64,000 nucleotides of DNA from UBA8437 sp963582065 (GTDB lineage Bacteria > Planctomycetota > Planctomycetia > Planctomycetales > Planctomycetaceae): NCBI GenBank assembly GCA_963582065.1, contig CAUZRQ010000007.1:28493-92492 (forward strand), given 5' to 3'. Under the pieces are notes generated by a model, which saw only the letters and a list, made by a program, of their open reading frames with translations, was not told where the DNA came from and did not search any database. The position numbers were made by a program, and so were the translations under genes. This document shows positions 1 to 8,829 of the stretch, in pieces. Positions within the stretch are counted from its first letter, which is position 1, and every line of letters begins with the position of its first letter.

Positions 1-690
1 CACAAGATCACCCGGCCCGGGATTGCTGCGATCCGCGTCGTGTGCAAGTTTCTCGAACAGAAGAAGAAATCGGGTCTCGGTGCGGCGGTGGTGTTCCTGA
101 CCGAAGATCCTCCGTCGACGGAGGCCTGGATGCGTCGAGCACGCCGGGCCCTGCCCGCGGCGGTGCCGTTGGGGATTTCCAGGGACGGAATCGAGGGTCC
201 CGGTGCCTACGGCCTCAACCGCAAGGTCGAGTTGACCGTGCTGGTCGGGAACAAGGGGAAGGTGACCGCGAACTTCGCCCTGGTGCAGCCGTCGATCCCG
301 GTGGATGTGCCCGGGATTCTCAAGGCGGTGGTCTCCCAGGTCGGCGGCAAGGTGCCGACGCTGGCATCGCTGGGCGTGGCCCCCCGGCGTCCGGCTCGGG
401 GCGGGTTGCCGCCGCGGGTGGCGGGGCAACTGCGGCAACTGATTCAGAAGACCGCCAAGCCGGTCGATGTCGACAAGGTGGCCAAGCAGCTCGAGTCGCT
501 CTTCGCCAAGCGACCAGCGGTGGCCAGGCAGGTGGGTCAGGTCGGTCGTCGGATCATCACCGCGGGGAAACTCGAAACGTACGGCACTCCGCCGGCACGG
601 GTCTACCTGAAGAAATGGGCCGACAAATACGCTCCGGCGCGACCCGGAAAGACCGCACCGAAGAAGAAGCCCACCGGCGGTTCGTCCTGA
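1..690 (+). CDS. Thioredoxin-fold (redoxin-like) protein, 5'-truncated
   Basis: The reading frame is open from base 1, so the N-terminus lies outside the window; the first in-frame start-like codon is a GTG at 40, but coding sequence clearly precedes it. The visible part has a region resembling the late half of AhpC/TSA-like or redoxin-domain proteins (AVVFLTEDP near the start, then YGLNRKVELTVLVGNKGKV followed by NFALVQPS), with a Lys/Pro-rich C-terminus ending KTAPKKKPTGGSS. The motif around the strand 'VELTVLVGNKGKV' is the pattern expected for the beta-strand that follows the cis-Pro region of the thioredoxin fold; no CxxC active site is visible in this fragment. Function beyond fold is not determined. 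It ends 17 bp from the convergent protease gene, leaving little room for a terminator. Confidence 0.6.
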   Translation, partial: HKITRPGIAAIRVVCKFLEQKKKSGLGAAVVFLTEDPPSTEAWMRRARRALPAAVPLGISRDGIEGPGAYGLNRKVELTVLVGNKGKVTANFALVQPSIPVDVPGILKAVVSQVGGKVPTLASLGVAPRRPARGGLPPRVAGQLRQLIQKTAKPVDVDKVAKQLESLFAKRPAVARQVGQVGRRIITAGKLETYGTPPARVYLKKWADKYAPARPGKTAPKKKPTGGSS

Positions 691-707
691 CCGGTTGAGT
701 CGCCGGT

Positions 708-3700
708 CTAAAACGACTCGTAGGTCTTGGGGAACCTGACCAGCAGCCAACGCTGTTCGTACTGCTGGCAATGAGACCAACCCAGCTTCTTGTACAGGTC
801 ACGTCGTTTCTTGACGTACCAGAAGTTCGCCGGTGTGCCGGGGTAGTACTTCTGGAGCCACTTCAGGGCGACCGCCGGACGTCCTCGACGCCGTTCATGA
901 CGGATGTGCAGCAGCACGTACTTCTTTTCGGTCGTGTCGACCCAGTTGCCCAGTGCTTTGAAGTTGCTCTTGAAGGCCTTGTCGTGAGCCGCCTTGTCGG
1001 CGATCGGGTGCTTGCCGATCACGTCGGGCAATTCCATGTAGGCCAGCCCGCGTCCCTTGCGGTAGAGCGCGTCGACGAGCACATCCTTGTTCTTGGAACG
1101 GCCGCCACGCCGGCCGAGCGTCTTGGCCAGCTTGTCGGTGTCGATGGTCGCGATCACAGCATCGGCGGCTGACACGACCTCGGGAAGCCGCTGCTTGCGG
1201 TGGTCGACGTGATCGAGCCGTTCCATGCGAATCAGCAGCACCGGCAGATGGTTGGGCGTCTCGGCCAGCAGCTTGGCTGCGAGTGCATCGAATTCCTTCC
1301 TGCGGGTTTCAAACGGGATCCGCGACAGGCGGTCGACCAGGAACCCGCGTTGTTCGGTCGCCAGGTTTCCGGCCGCCGGCTTCGCCGGCGACTTGGTTTT
1401 GGCGAGGGTGGCCGGCACGACCAGGGACAGGCCGAATCCGCCAGGCCGACGTCCCGCTCCATGACGTGACGCGTCGGCTCGACCGTAGTGCACCGTTCCC
1501 AACAACAGGTCACCGGGTGCGGCGGTCGGGGGCACTTGGCGACGGGCCGGGGCGACCAGAAAGATCGAACGGGCCGCTCCGGCAGACAGAGGGCCTGACG
1601 TCGACGATCGCAGTCCCAGTGACGCGCTGGTTCGATTGGCGGCGATTCGAATGCTGACCGGTTTGGACAACGGCCGATCAAGTGCCAATCGCAGCGACTT
1701 GTGGCGATTCAGCAACGCCTCGTCGGTATGTCGCAACTGCAGCCGCAGGCGGTACGAGCCGGGTGCAAGACGAAGGGGACCGGGAAAGGTGTCATCACAG
1801 CCGACACGCCTCTTGTTGCTGTCGAAGAGCATCCAGAGCTGTGTGCCGAAGGGCGAGTCGTAGAGGTGATTGTCGAGATCGGGGAATTGCGGCGACACGT
1901 TGCCGGCCCGCTTCTGCTGGAACTCGTAGTCGACGATCAGTCGATGGATGACACGGTCGCGCGTCAGGTGGTCTCGTTCGGTCGGGAGGGCTTCGAGCGA
2001 GGTGCCCGACGGGGGGATCAGGGTGCGGTGGATGGTCAACGTCGCCTGGGGAGCCAGATCCTCGGCGACCAGGTGGTTCTGCAACAGGACGCGACTGCCC
2101 CCCTGCCCCGCCGTCAGGGTCACCTGCCGCTGGTCCGGCACGATCCCGTGGAACCGAACGGACCAGTCGACCGATGACTCGCCCAGGCTCGACCAGTACT
2201 GGGCCAGGCACAGTTCAAGCATCCGGCCCGGGACGACCGGGATGCTGTGGACGCTTTCGGCTCCCGGTCGCAACGTCAGGTAACGTCGCGACTGGTCGTC
2301 CCGGAAACTCCGGCCAGGACGCAGTTGGACCGAGTGCAGTACGAACCTCCGGTTGGGGCCGGCCACGTCGGGCGTCGGCGTGCCTGGCGAGGATGACGGC
2401 GGAGTGCCTGTCGAGTCCGGGGGAGTCGATCGCAGGGTCAACGAGATGTCGGCCCAGGTGGCTCCGGCGGGGACATCGAGGAAGCGTCGGGCCAGGGTTC
2501 CGGGTTGGAAGGGGACGATCGATTGCCAGTTGACGCGGTCGGTGGTGGGGTGAGGCTTGATCACGGTGACCGGCACGCGGGCCAGCGGGCCCCGCTCGGG
2601 CTGGTCATTGTCACGGACCAGCACCTCGCCGCGGTGCGCCCCCGGTTCGAGTCCGCCGGGGTCGACCGTCACACGGAAACTGCCCCCACCGTGGGTCAGC
2701 AACAACTGGTCACCGCAGTCGATCCACTCGGCGGACGGTTCGAGTACCAGGTTGAGTTGGAATGCGACCCGGGCCGCGTTGTCATGGCCCTCGGGGAAAC
2801 GTGGTGTCAACTGCACCAGTCTCGAAACGGGTCGGGTGGTTTCGTGAGCGTCACGCAGGTAGATGCCCCGGCGGCCACGCCCTCCCCCGACCCGCACTTC
2901 GATCGGCAGGGTTTCACCGACCGATGCGGCGTGTCGGGCCAGGTAGTCCCAGGCCCGATCGACCTGCAGCAGTCCGGGGCCCTGTCCAAATCCGTCCGCA
3001 GCGGGTCCGGCGATCGGCGCCGCCGTGTTGCGGATGGCCCGCCTGAGGCTGGTGGGGGTGTAGGAGATCTTCTGCTGCTTGAGTCCGGAGATCAAAAGCG
3101 CCAGGTTGCCGCAGGCGTTGGGCGAGGACATCGAGGTGCCGTTCATTCTCATGCTGCCCTGGAGGGTCCAACTGGGGACCGGAGCCACGGCTCCACCGGG
3201 AGCGAAGATGTCGACGCCCGCATCACCGTCGGAGGTCGGGCCTCGACTCGACCAGGTGTAGGGCATGCCCGGCAGCAGCTTTCTCAGTGAATACTCGGCT
3301 CGCATCATCGCCGGCGAGACGTAGGCACCGACACCGAGCAGGGCCGTGGTGGTGCCGCCGGGGGAGCCGACCGTCGAGAGGGCCGGGCCCGCGTTGCCGG
3401 CGCTGGCAACGAACACCACGCCGTGCCGATTGACCAGTTCGGAGAACAGCGACGACAGCCGACCGCGGTTGGGCAGGTGGGACGGTTCTCCGTAGCTCAT
3501 GTTGACCAGGTCGCAGCCGTTGCGGAGCACCGCGTGCAGCCCTCGCACCAGGCCGGACCCGGTTTCCATCGATCCCAGGCGGGTGTCACCGATCTTGACC
3601 GAGACGATGCGGGCACCTGGTGCCAGGCCGTTGCGGCGGGGCTGCTTGGGGTAGTTGGCGGCGACGATTCCGGCCACATGGGTGCCGTGTGCTCCGCAGG

Positions 3701-4601
3701 TCGTGACAATCGACAGCAGGTTCCCCTTGTCGAAGATGTTGACGGTGAAGTTGAGCAGGCTGGCCGAGGAAAACGTGGCGTACTTCGGTTCGTCGCGGTA
3801 TGTCGTCAGCACGGTCTCCTCGCCGAGATCACCGTCCTCGTCGGTGTCGACCACCGCTCGCCATCGCGTTCCATCGTGGAAGACCACGCAGTCGAAGACC
3901 GGGCCGGGATCCCCCAGGTTGCCGGCGGCCGCCTTGAGCTGCGTGACTCGTTCGACGAGTTCTTCTCGTTCGAGCCGTTCGGGTGCGGTCGGCTTCGGAT
4001 GGGCCTTGTTCCAGGTGGCGAGATTCTGCTGGAGCCGGTTGAGAGTGGCACGTTGCCGACGATCCCAGTTGCGGCGTCGCTCGCGTTTCAGACGTCCGAC
4101 CAACGCGCCGGGAAACAGGTCGAAGGCCGATTTCCAGCCGAGGTGGAACTTGCCGCTGGGATTCTTCCAGTCCGCCGAGATCGTCAGCGTGCGTCCGGTC
4201 AGACCCACCAGCTTTCCGCTCGAGGCGGGTCGAACGGTCGAGGTGTCGACATCACCGCTGCCGGTGCCGTCGATCAGATCGACCACCTTCAGCTTGCCGT
4301 CGCTGGTGGTCTGCAGTCCGGTGGCGCCGGGGTCGACACCGGTGTCGAAGATCGCCACGACCACGCCACGTCCGTCGAATTTCTCATGGGCTTCGAGCAA
4401 GCGGTTGGCACCGGTTTCCACCTTCGGCAACAGTCCCCGTTCGAAGGACTCGGGGGCCGGGTCATCGGCGGTGAGCGATGTGGAGGCGGCCAGGAACACA
4501 GCCACCGCCAGCGTGCACAACGCCGCGGGGTGAAGCGGCCTCGAAATCCGGCCGGGAAAGGCGGCCGACTTGCCGAAGATGGGACACGTCGGGTTGCTCA
4601 T
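708..4601 (-). CDS. Tripeptidyl-peptidase II-like S8 serine protease, secreted
   Basis: 1297 aa subtilisin-family peptidase. A hydrophobic segment at residues 28-46 (ALCTLAVAVFLAAS) looks like an export signal after a charged N-terminus. The catalytic triad is visible: Asp86 in FDTGVDPG, His305 in GAHGTHVAG, Ser490 in NGTSMSSP, with oxyanion Asn403 in SAGNAGP. The segment after the Asp (DGKLKVVDLIDGTGSGDVDT), the roughly 200-residue insert between Asp and His, and the long beta-rich C-terminal part match the layout of tripeptidyl-peptidase II, which in eukaryotes is about 1250 aa and cytosolic; family members release tripeptides from peptide N-termini. Here an exported location is inferred from the N-terminus. 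It lies 43 bp downstream of the MFS gene on the same strand, so joint transcription is possible. Close planctomycete homologues are expected, but I could not search. Confidence 0.85.
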   Translation of the reverse strand: MSNPTCPIFGKSAAFPGRISRPLHPAALCTLAVAVFLAASTSLTADDPAPESFERGLLPKVETGANRLLEAHEKFDGRGVVVAIFDTGVDPGATGLQTTSDGKLKVVDLIDGTGSGDVDTSTVRPASSGKLVGLTGRTLTISADWKNPSGKFHLGWKSAFDLFPGALVGRLKRERRRNWDRRQRATLNRLQQNLATWNKAHPKPTAPERLEREELVERVTQLKAAAGNLGDPGPVFDCVVFHDGTRWRAVVDTDEDGDLGEETVLTTYRDEPKYATFSSASLLNFTVNIFDKGNLLSIVTTCGAHGTHVAGIVAANYPKQPRRNGLAPGARIVSVKIGDTRLGSMETGSGLVRGLHAVLRNGCDLVNMSYGEPSHLPNRGRLSSLFSELVNRHGVVFVASAGNAGPALSTVGSPGGTTTALLGVGAYVSPAMMRAEYSLRKLLPGMPYTWSSRGPTSDGDAGVDIFAPGGAVAPVPSWTLQGSMRMNGTSMSSPNACGNLALLISGLKQQKISYTPTSLRRAIRNTAAPIAGPAADGFGQGPGLLQVDRAWDYLARHAASVGETLPIEVRVGGGRGRRGIYLRDAHETTRPVSRLVQLTPRFPEGHDNAARVAFQLNLVLEPSAEWIDCGDQLLLTHGGGSFRVTVDPGGLEPGAHRGEVLVRDNDQPERGPLARVPVTVIKPHPTTDRVNWQSIVPFQPGTLARRFLDVPAGATWADISLTLRSTPPDSTGTPPSSSPGTPTPDVAGPNRRFVLHSVQLRPGRSFRDDQSRRYLTLRPGAESVHSIPVVPGRMLELCLAQYWSSLGESSVDWSVRFHGIVPDQRQVTLTAGQGGSRVLLQNHLVAEDLAPQATLTIHRTLIPPSGTSLEALPTERDHLTRDRVIHRLIVDYEFQQKRAGNVSPQFPDLDNHLYDSPFGTQLWMLFDSNKRRVGCDDTFPGPLRLAPGSYRLRLQLRHTDEALLNRHKSLRLALDRPLSKPVSIRIAANRTSASLGLRSSTSGPLSAGAARSIFLVAPARRQVPPTAAPGDLLLGTVHYGRADASRHGAGRRPGGFGLSLVVPATLAKTKSPAKPAAGNLATEQRGFLVDRLSRIPFETRRKEFDALAAKLLAETPNHLPVLLIRMERLDHVDHRKQRLPEVVSAADAVIATIDTDKLAKTLGRRGGRSKNKDVLVDALYRKGRGLAYMELPDVIGKHPIADKAAHDKAFKSNFKALGNWVDTTEKKYVLLHIRHERRRGRPAVALKWLQKYYPGTPANFWYVKKRRDLYKKLGWSHCQQYEQRWLLVRFPKTYESF

Positions 4602-4644
4602 GGGAACAACTCTTCGGGAGAGAGTGAGGGATGAGAGCCGGGGT

Positions 4645-6033
4645 CTATTCTATGGTGGAGCCCGGGCTGACGGGTGAGCTTTCCGCCAAGTGCTCGTCCA
4701 GCCTGGGTTCGGCCATGCCGAAGGTCAGCAGTCCGCCGCAGGCCACGACGACCGAGACGGTCACGAAGATCGGCTCGAAACCGAATCGGTCGACCATCCA
4801 GCCGACTGCCGGTGAAGCGATGAACGGTGCGGTCATCGCCAGGTTCAGGGTGGCGATGTAGCGAGGATGCTCGGACGGGGGGGCCAGTTCGAGCACGTAG
4901 TTGTTGATGGTCCGGAAGGTCAGCGGCGTCAGGCCCAGCAGGAAGAAGGTGATCCAGTAGAAACCGCTCCCCGAGTTGTCCGCGAGCGAGCCGAGCCACA
5001 GCGCGATCAGCGGGACCGAGGCCAGCAGCAGGATCTGGGTGCGGATCACCACCCGATTCCCGAAGAAGTCGGCCAGCCATCCGAACAGGAACGTGCAGAT
5101 ACCGAACCCGATGTTCTGAGCGACGACCCAGTGCATCAGGTAGCTGCCGTGCTGGCGTTGCTCGTCGCCGAGCATCTCCCGCCCCAGGGTCTGGAAGTGA
5201 GGGAAGGCGAGCTGAATCGAAATGAACAGCATCGCGACAAAGGTGATCCTGCGAAATGACCGGTTGGAGGCGAACAGGTCCCAGGCTTCCAGCAGCAGTT
5301 GTCCCGGTCTTCGCCGTCTGATCGGGGTGCTCGCGTCGGATGGCTCGCTGATCAGTCCGGCCAGGAAACCGGCCACCACGAATCCTCCGGCGGTCATCAG
5401 GAAAATCCAGGCGAAGCCGTGGTCGGGCCGTTTGAGCCATCCGGGGATCAGCAACAGGACGGCGGTCACCGAGGTGATCGAGCCCAGCAGTCCCGAGATG
5501 GCCAGCAGCCGACCTCGTCGGTTGTCACGGATCAGCTTGCCCTGCACCGTGGCCCAGGCCAGTCTCTGCAGGCCGGTGGCAATGAAGACGACGCCGTAAC
5601 AGGCCAGGAAAAACGCCGGCAGCCAACCGGGCAGCCCTCCCGAGAGGCTGGAATCGGGCTGCCCCACTTTCCACCAGATCGCCGCCAGCACAAGGAACGG
5701 GATCGCCATCGCGAACGTCGCAGTCGAGAGTACCAGCTTCTTCCTGCGAGCCCCTTTCAACTGCGGCGCGTAGAACAGCGGCGGCAGGCTGCTGCAGACG
5801 CGATTGACGATCGGCAGGCAGCCCCGCAGCCAACCGGCTCCGGAAATCGTGTCCATGAAGGCCGGCATGATCACCGTCTCGGTCTTGAAGATCCAGCCGA
5901 GTCGCAGCGAGATGTAGTGGGCCGAGAGGGTGAGGATGTTCTTCGACTCGACCGCCAGGATCTCGGCCGAGGGTTCCGGACGCGCGGCGACCTTGGCGGA
6001 GGTCGAATCGCCATGGGGCGAGGCGTCGGGCAT
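4645..6033 (-). CDS. Major facilitator superfamily (MFS) transporter
   Basis: 462 aa polytopic membrane protein with about twelve hydrophobic segments in two groups of six separated by a basic, hydrophilic linker (around SEPSDASTPIRRRRPGQ). Typical MFS features include the cytoplasmic loop 2/3 region with basic residues and short loops between helices (for example FYWITFFLLGLTPLTF and PFIASPAVGWMVDRFGF). The N-terminal 40 residues are hydrophilic. Substrate cannot be deduced. The start ATG at 6033 has only a weak ribosome-binding site. It is divergent from cca with 169 bp between the starts, and it precedes the TPP II-like protease by 43 bp on the same strand; a role in importing peptide products is conceivable but is inference only. 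Confidence 0.8.
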   Translation of the reverse strand: MPDASPHGDSTSAKVAARPEPSAEILAVESKNILTLSAHYISLRLGWIFKTETVIMPAFMDTISGAGWLRGCLPIVNRVCSSLPPLFYAPQLKGARRKKLVLSTATFAMAIPFLVLAAIWWKVGQPDSSLSGGLPGWLPAFFLACYGVVFIATGLQRLAWATVQGKLIRDNRRGRLLAISGLLGSITSVTAVLLLIPGWLKRPDHGFAWIFLMTAGGFVVAGFLAGLISEPSDASTPIRRRRPGQLLLEAWDLFASNRSFRRITFVAMLFISIQLAFPHFQTLGREMLGDEQRQHGSYLMHWVVAQNIGFGICTFLFGWLADFFGNRVVIRTQILLLASVPLIALWLGSLADNSGSGFYWITFFLLGLTPLTFRTINNYVLELAPPSEHPRYIATLNLAMTAPFIASPAVGWMVDRFGFEPIFVTVSVVVACGGLLTFGMAEPRLDEHLAESSPVSPGSTIE

Positions 6034-6202
6034 GGTGGGTTCGGTCCGCTCTGCTGCCCGCGGGTTGGGGGGAAGGAGAGACGAGTTTGCGTCCGGAGGT
6101 TGTGGTGGTCAAGTCGGTGACCTCGGTGGAACCGGGGTGCTTGACCCGGTCGGGGCCGGTCACGAAAGTAGACCCGCGGGGAGCCACACGGCGGAGTTGC
6201 GG

Positions 6203-7444
6203 ATGAGCCCGGTCCACCACCGCAGGGCATTCGCCCTGGAAGTCGTCGAAACGCTGATCGAGGCGGGCCATGAGGCCGTCTGGGCCGGGGGCTGTGTGCG
6301 CGACCTGCTGATGGAACGTGAGCCGGGCGACTTTGATGTCGCAACCGATGCCCTGCCGGATCAGGTGAGGGAGATCTTCGGTGGGGACCGGTCCTTTGCC
6401 GTCGGGGCGTCGTTCGGAGTGGTGCTGGTCCGAGATCGCCACGGCCAGGACGCCCCGATCGAGGTGGCGACGTTCCGGACCGAGGGTGCCTATGCCGATG
6501 GACGACACCCCGACACGGTGCAGTTTGCCACCCGGCAGGATGACGCCCGCCGTCGCGACTTCACGATCAACGGGATGTTCATGGATCCGCGGACCGGCGA
6601 GGTCTTTGATGACGTCGGTGGGCGGCAGGACATCGAACGCGGGGTGGTGCGTGCCATCGGTGATCCGGAGGCCCGGATCAACGAGGACAAGTTGAGGATG
6701 TTGCGGGCAATCCGCTTCACCGCGTCTTTGGATTTCACGCTTGATCCGGCTACGGCCGAGGCGATTGCTGTTCACGCCGAGGAGATCTCGGTGGTGAGTG
6801 CCGAACGGATTGCCGACGAGTGGCGCCGCATGCTGGCGGATGCCAGTCGTTGCGTCGCCGCCCGGTTGGCAATCGAGACAGGACTGTTGGCGAGCGTGTT
6901 TCCTGAAGTTCCGGTCGAGGGATACGACGTGGCGATCGAGCGACTCGGACACCTGCCCCAGGCGGCCACGGCGACGGTTGGCCTGGCGGTTCTGGTCGTT
7001 GATGCCGAGGCCGCCCGGCCGATGTGTGAGCGGCTGAAACTGGCCAATCGAGAAGCCGACGAAGTCACGTGGTTGGTGGCATCGCGCGGCGGGCTGAAGC
7101 AGGCGGCCGATCGAAGACGATCGCAGATCTTCCCCCTGTTGGCTCACCCGTCGCGAGACGGACTGCTTGAGTTGGTCGACGCGATCTCGCGAGCTGATGG
7201 CGGGCCGAGTGCCGATGTGGCCTGGTGTCGCTCGTTGCTTGAAACGGTCGGCACCGAGGAACTGGATCCGCCGCCACTCGTGACCGGGGAGGACCTGATC
7301 GCGGTCGGCTTGAGACCTGGTCCGCTGTTCAAGACACTGCTGGATTCGGTTCGCGATGCACAACTCGATCGGGATGTGAGCGACCGCGACGAGGCACTTG
7401 CGTGGGTTCACAAGATTCGCGGAGAGCACAAATCAGATGAGTGA
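6203..7444 (+). CDS. cca: CCA tRNA nucleotidyltransferase / polyA polymerase family
   Basis: 413 aa. The head domain of class II nucleotidyltransferases is clear: AVWAGGCVRDLLM followed by GDFDVATDA, giving the GG motif and the DxD metal-binding pair (Asp-Phe-Asp), then RRRDFTINGMFMDP and EDKLRMLRAIRF, which are the NTP-selection and RNA-binding signatures of this family. The enzyme adds or repairs the 3' CCA of tRNAs. This suits the window, where the tRNA-Gly gene lacks an encoded CCA. I chose ATG at 6203 (MSPVHHRRAF) because a GGAG site sits 6 bp upstream; the frame stays open further upstream, but that sequence looks non-coding and overlaps the divergent promoter region. Its 3' end overlaps the next gene by 8 bp, so the two are translationally coupled. 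A bacterial poly(A) polymerase activity cannot be excluded from sequence. Confidence 0.9.
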   Translation: MSPVHHRRAFALEVVETLIEAGHEAVWAGGCVRDLLMEREPGDFDVATDALPDQVREIFGGDRSFAVGASFGVVLVRDRHGQDAPIEVATFRTEGAYADGRHPDTVQFATRQDDARRRDFTINGMFMDPRTGEVFDDVGGRQDIERGVVRAIGDPEARINEDKLRMLRAIRFTASLDFTLDPATAEAIAVHAEEISVVSAERIADEWRRMLADASRCVAARLAIETGLLASVFPEVPVEGYDVAIERLGHLPQAATATVGLAVLVVDAEAARPMCERLKLANREADEVTWLVASRGGLKQAADRRRSQIFPLLAHPSRDGLLELVDAISRADGGPSADVAWCRSLLETVGTEELDPPPLVTGEDLIAVGLRPGPLFKTLLDSVRDAQLDRDVSDRDEALAWVHKIRGEHKSDE

Positions 7445-8543
7445 TACGGTGAGGATCGCGATGATCGGGGCCGGTGCGGTCGCCGACTACCACCATGTTC
7501 CGGGGATCACTGTCGATCCACGAGCCGAGCTGGTCGCCGTCTGTGACCCCAACGAGGCCCTGCTCGAACAACGGCTCGGCGATTGGGGCGATTCGCGGAC
7601 GACGACCGATTACCAGGAGATCGCCGATGCGGATGACATCGACGCGGTGATCATCGCGACCCCCAATTTCACTCACAAGCCGATCACCCTGGCCTGTGTC
7701 GCGGCGGGCAAACACGTGATGTGCGAAAAGCCGCTGGGTCTCAGTTTCGAGGAGTCCGCAGAGATGTACCGGGCGGCCCGCGACGCCGATGTGCGTCACA
7801 TGACGGCCTTCACCTACCGGTTCGCTCCGTCGATGCGGTACCTGCGTCACCTGTTGGCCGATGGGCAACTGGGGACGCCGCGTCACTTCCGCAGCCAGAG
7901 GTTCCTGGACCTGCCCGAGACCAGTTGGGGCTGGCGTCAGTACAAGCACCTGGCCGGGGCCGGTGATCTCTATGACATGACGATCCACCGCATCGATTTC
8001 TCCCAGGACCTGCTGGGGCCGATCGATTCGGTCTGTGGTGCGATCGCCCAGTTCGCTCCTCGAACCGAGATCCCCGGCGGGGGGACCTGCGATCCATCGG
8101 ATGTCGACGACTGGTCGGCACTTGTGGGCCGCTTCGAGAACGGAGCGGTGGGGATCTGGGAGGGCAGCACGTTGATGAAGGGGCACCACAACCAGGGGTA
8201 CGGGTACGAGTGGGCCGAGATCAACGGCAGCGAGAAATCGGCCGTGTACCAGCTAACCGATCCGAACAACATCCTGGTGGGCGGGCACGGCGAGTCGATG
8301 CAGGCGGTGCCGGTTCCCCCCGAGTTCCTGGTGGCTCCGGGAAGTCCCCGCGACCCGTCACAGGGAGTGCCCAGCGACGTCTTCCGCCATGATCTCGTTT
8401 GGGAATTCGTCTCGGCGATCGTCGAAGGCCGCGATCCGGTCCCCAGTTTCCGTGACGGTGCCAGTGCCCAGGCGGTTGCCGATGCCGTGTTGGTGTCCGA
8501 TGCCCAGGGTCGCTGGGTCGATGTCAGCCGGGTGCTCGATTGA
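7437..8543 (+). CDS. Gfo/Idh/MocA family oxidoreductase
   Basis: 368 aa NAD(P)-dependent dehydrogenase-like protein. The N-terminal Rossmann fold is shown by IAMIGAGAVADYHHVPG (GxGxxA type), the family motif CEKPLG at about residues 99-104, and the C-terminal alpha/beta domain with GAGDLYDMTIHRIDF, which supplies the usual catalytic-site His/Asp region. Start ATG 7437 has GGAGAG ten bases upstream and overlaps the cca stop by 8 bp. Members of this family oxidise or epimerise sugars and related polyols; planctomycetes carry many. The substrate is unknown. A second, distinct family member sits at 45602-46729. Confidence 0.9.
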   Translation: MSDTVRIAMIGAGAVADYHHVPGITVDPRAELVAVCDPNEALLEQRLGDWGDSRTTTDYQEIADADDIDAVIIATPNFTHKPITLACVAAGKHVMCEKPLGLSFEESAEMYRAARDADVRHMTAFTYRFAPSMRYLRHLLADGQLGTPRHFRSQRFLDLPETSWGWRQYKHLAGAGDLYDMTIHRIDFSQDLLGPIDSVCGAIAQFAPRTEIPGGGTCDPSDVDDWSALVGRFENGAVGIWEGSTLMKGHHNQGYGYEWAEINGSEKSAVYQLTDPNNILVGGHGESMQAVPVPPEFLVAPGSPRDPSQGVPSDVFRHDLVWEFVSAIVEGRDPVPSFRDGASAQAVADAVLVSDAQGRWVDVSRVLD

Positions 8544-8634
8544 CCATCCCCCGGCTGACTGCTAAAAGGACAGCAACGCTTCACCGCGTCGATGACACTC
8601 TTTGAACGCCCTTTCGTGCAGGACGTGGCTACCG

Positions 8635-8814
8635 ATGGGACGAGTTGAACGCACTCGCGAGATCGCCAGGCGACGCCATCGCCGGAACAAGTTGCAGAAG
8701 CTCCGCCGGCAATTCGCCGCCGCGAACAACAAGAGCCAGAAACAGGCGATCGTGGAGAAAGTGCAACGGATCAGTCCGCTGGTCGATCTCGAAAGCGAGT
8801 CCTCCTCGGACTGA
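8635..8814 (+). CDS. Small basic planctomycete protein (DUF6800-like)
   Basis: 59 aa, very basic in its first half (MGRVERTREIARRRHRRNKL) and acidic at the end (LESESSSD). From memory the MGR.ERTREIARRR pattern recurs as a short conserved planctomycete protein (DUF6800-like); I could not verify this. ATG 8635 is preferred over an in-frame TTG at 8602 because AGGA lies 11 bases upstream and the conserved-looking part begins exactly there. The Arg/Lys-rich helix suggests nucleic-acid or ribosome contact, but no function is assigned. It sits alone between the oxidoreductase gene and the convergent clpB, ending 15 bp from the clpB stop. Confidence 0.65.
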   Translation: MGRVERTREIARRRHRRNKLQKLRRQFAAANNKSQKQAIVEKVQRISPLVDLESESSSD

Positions 8815-8829
8815 GCGACCGGCTTCGGG

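Noticed and set aside
5525..7429. 634-codon minus-strand frame across cca and the MFS gene
   Set aside because: Overlaps two strongly supported genes and has no recognisable domain.
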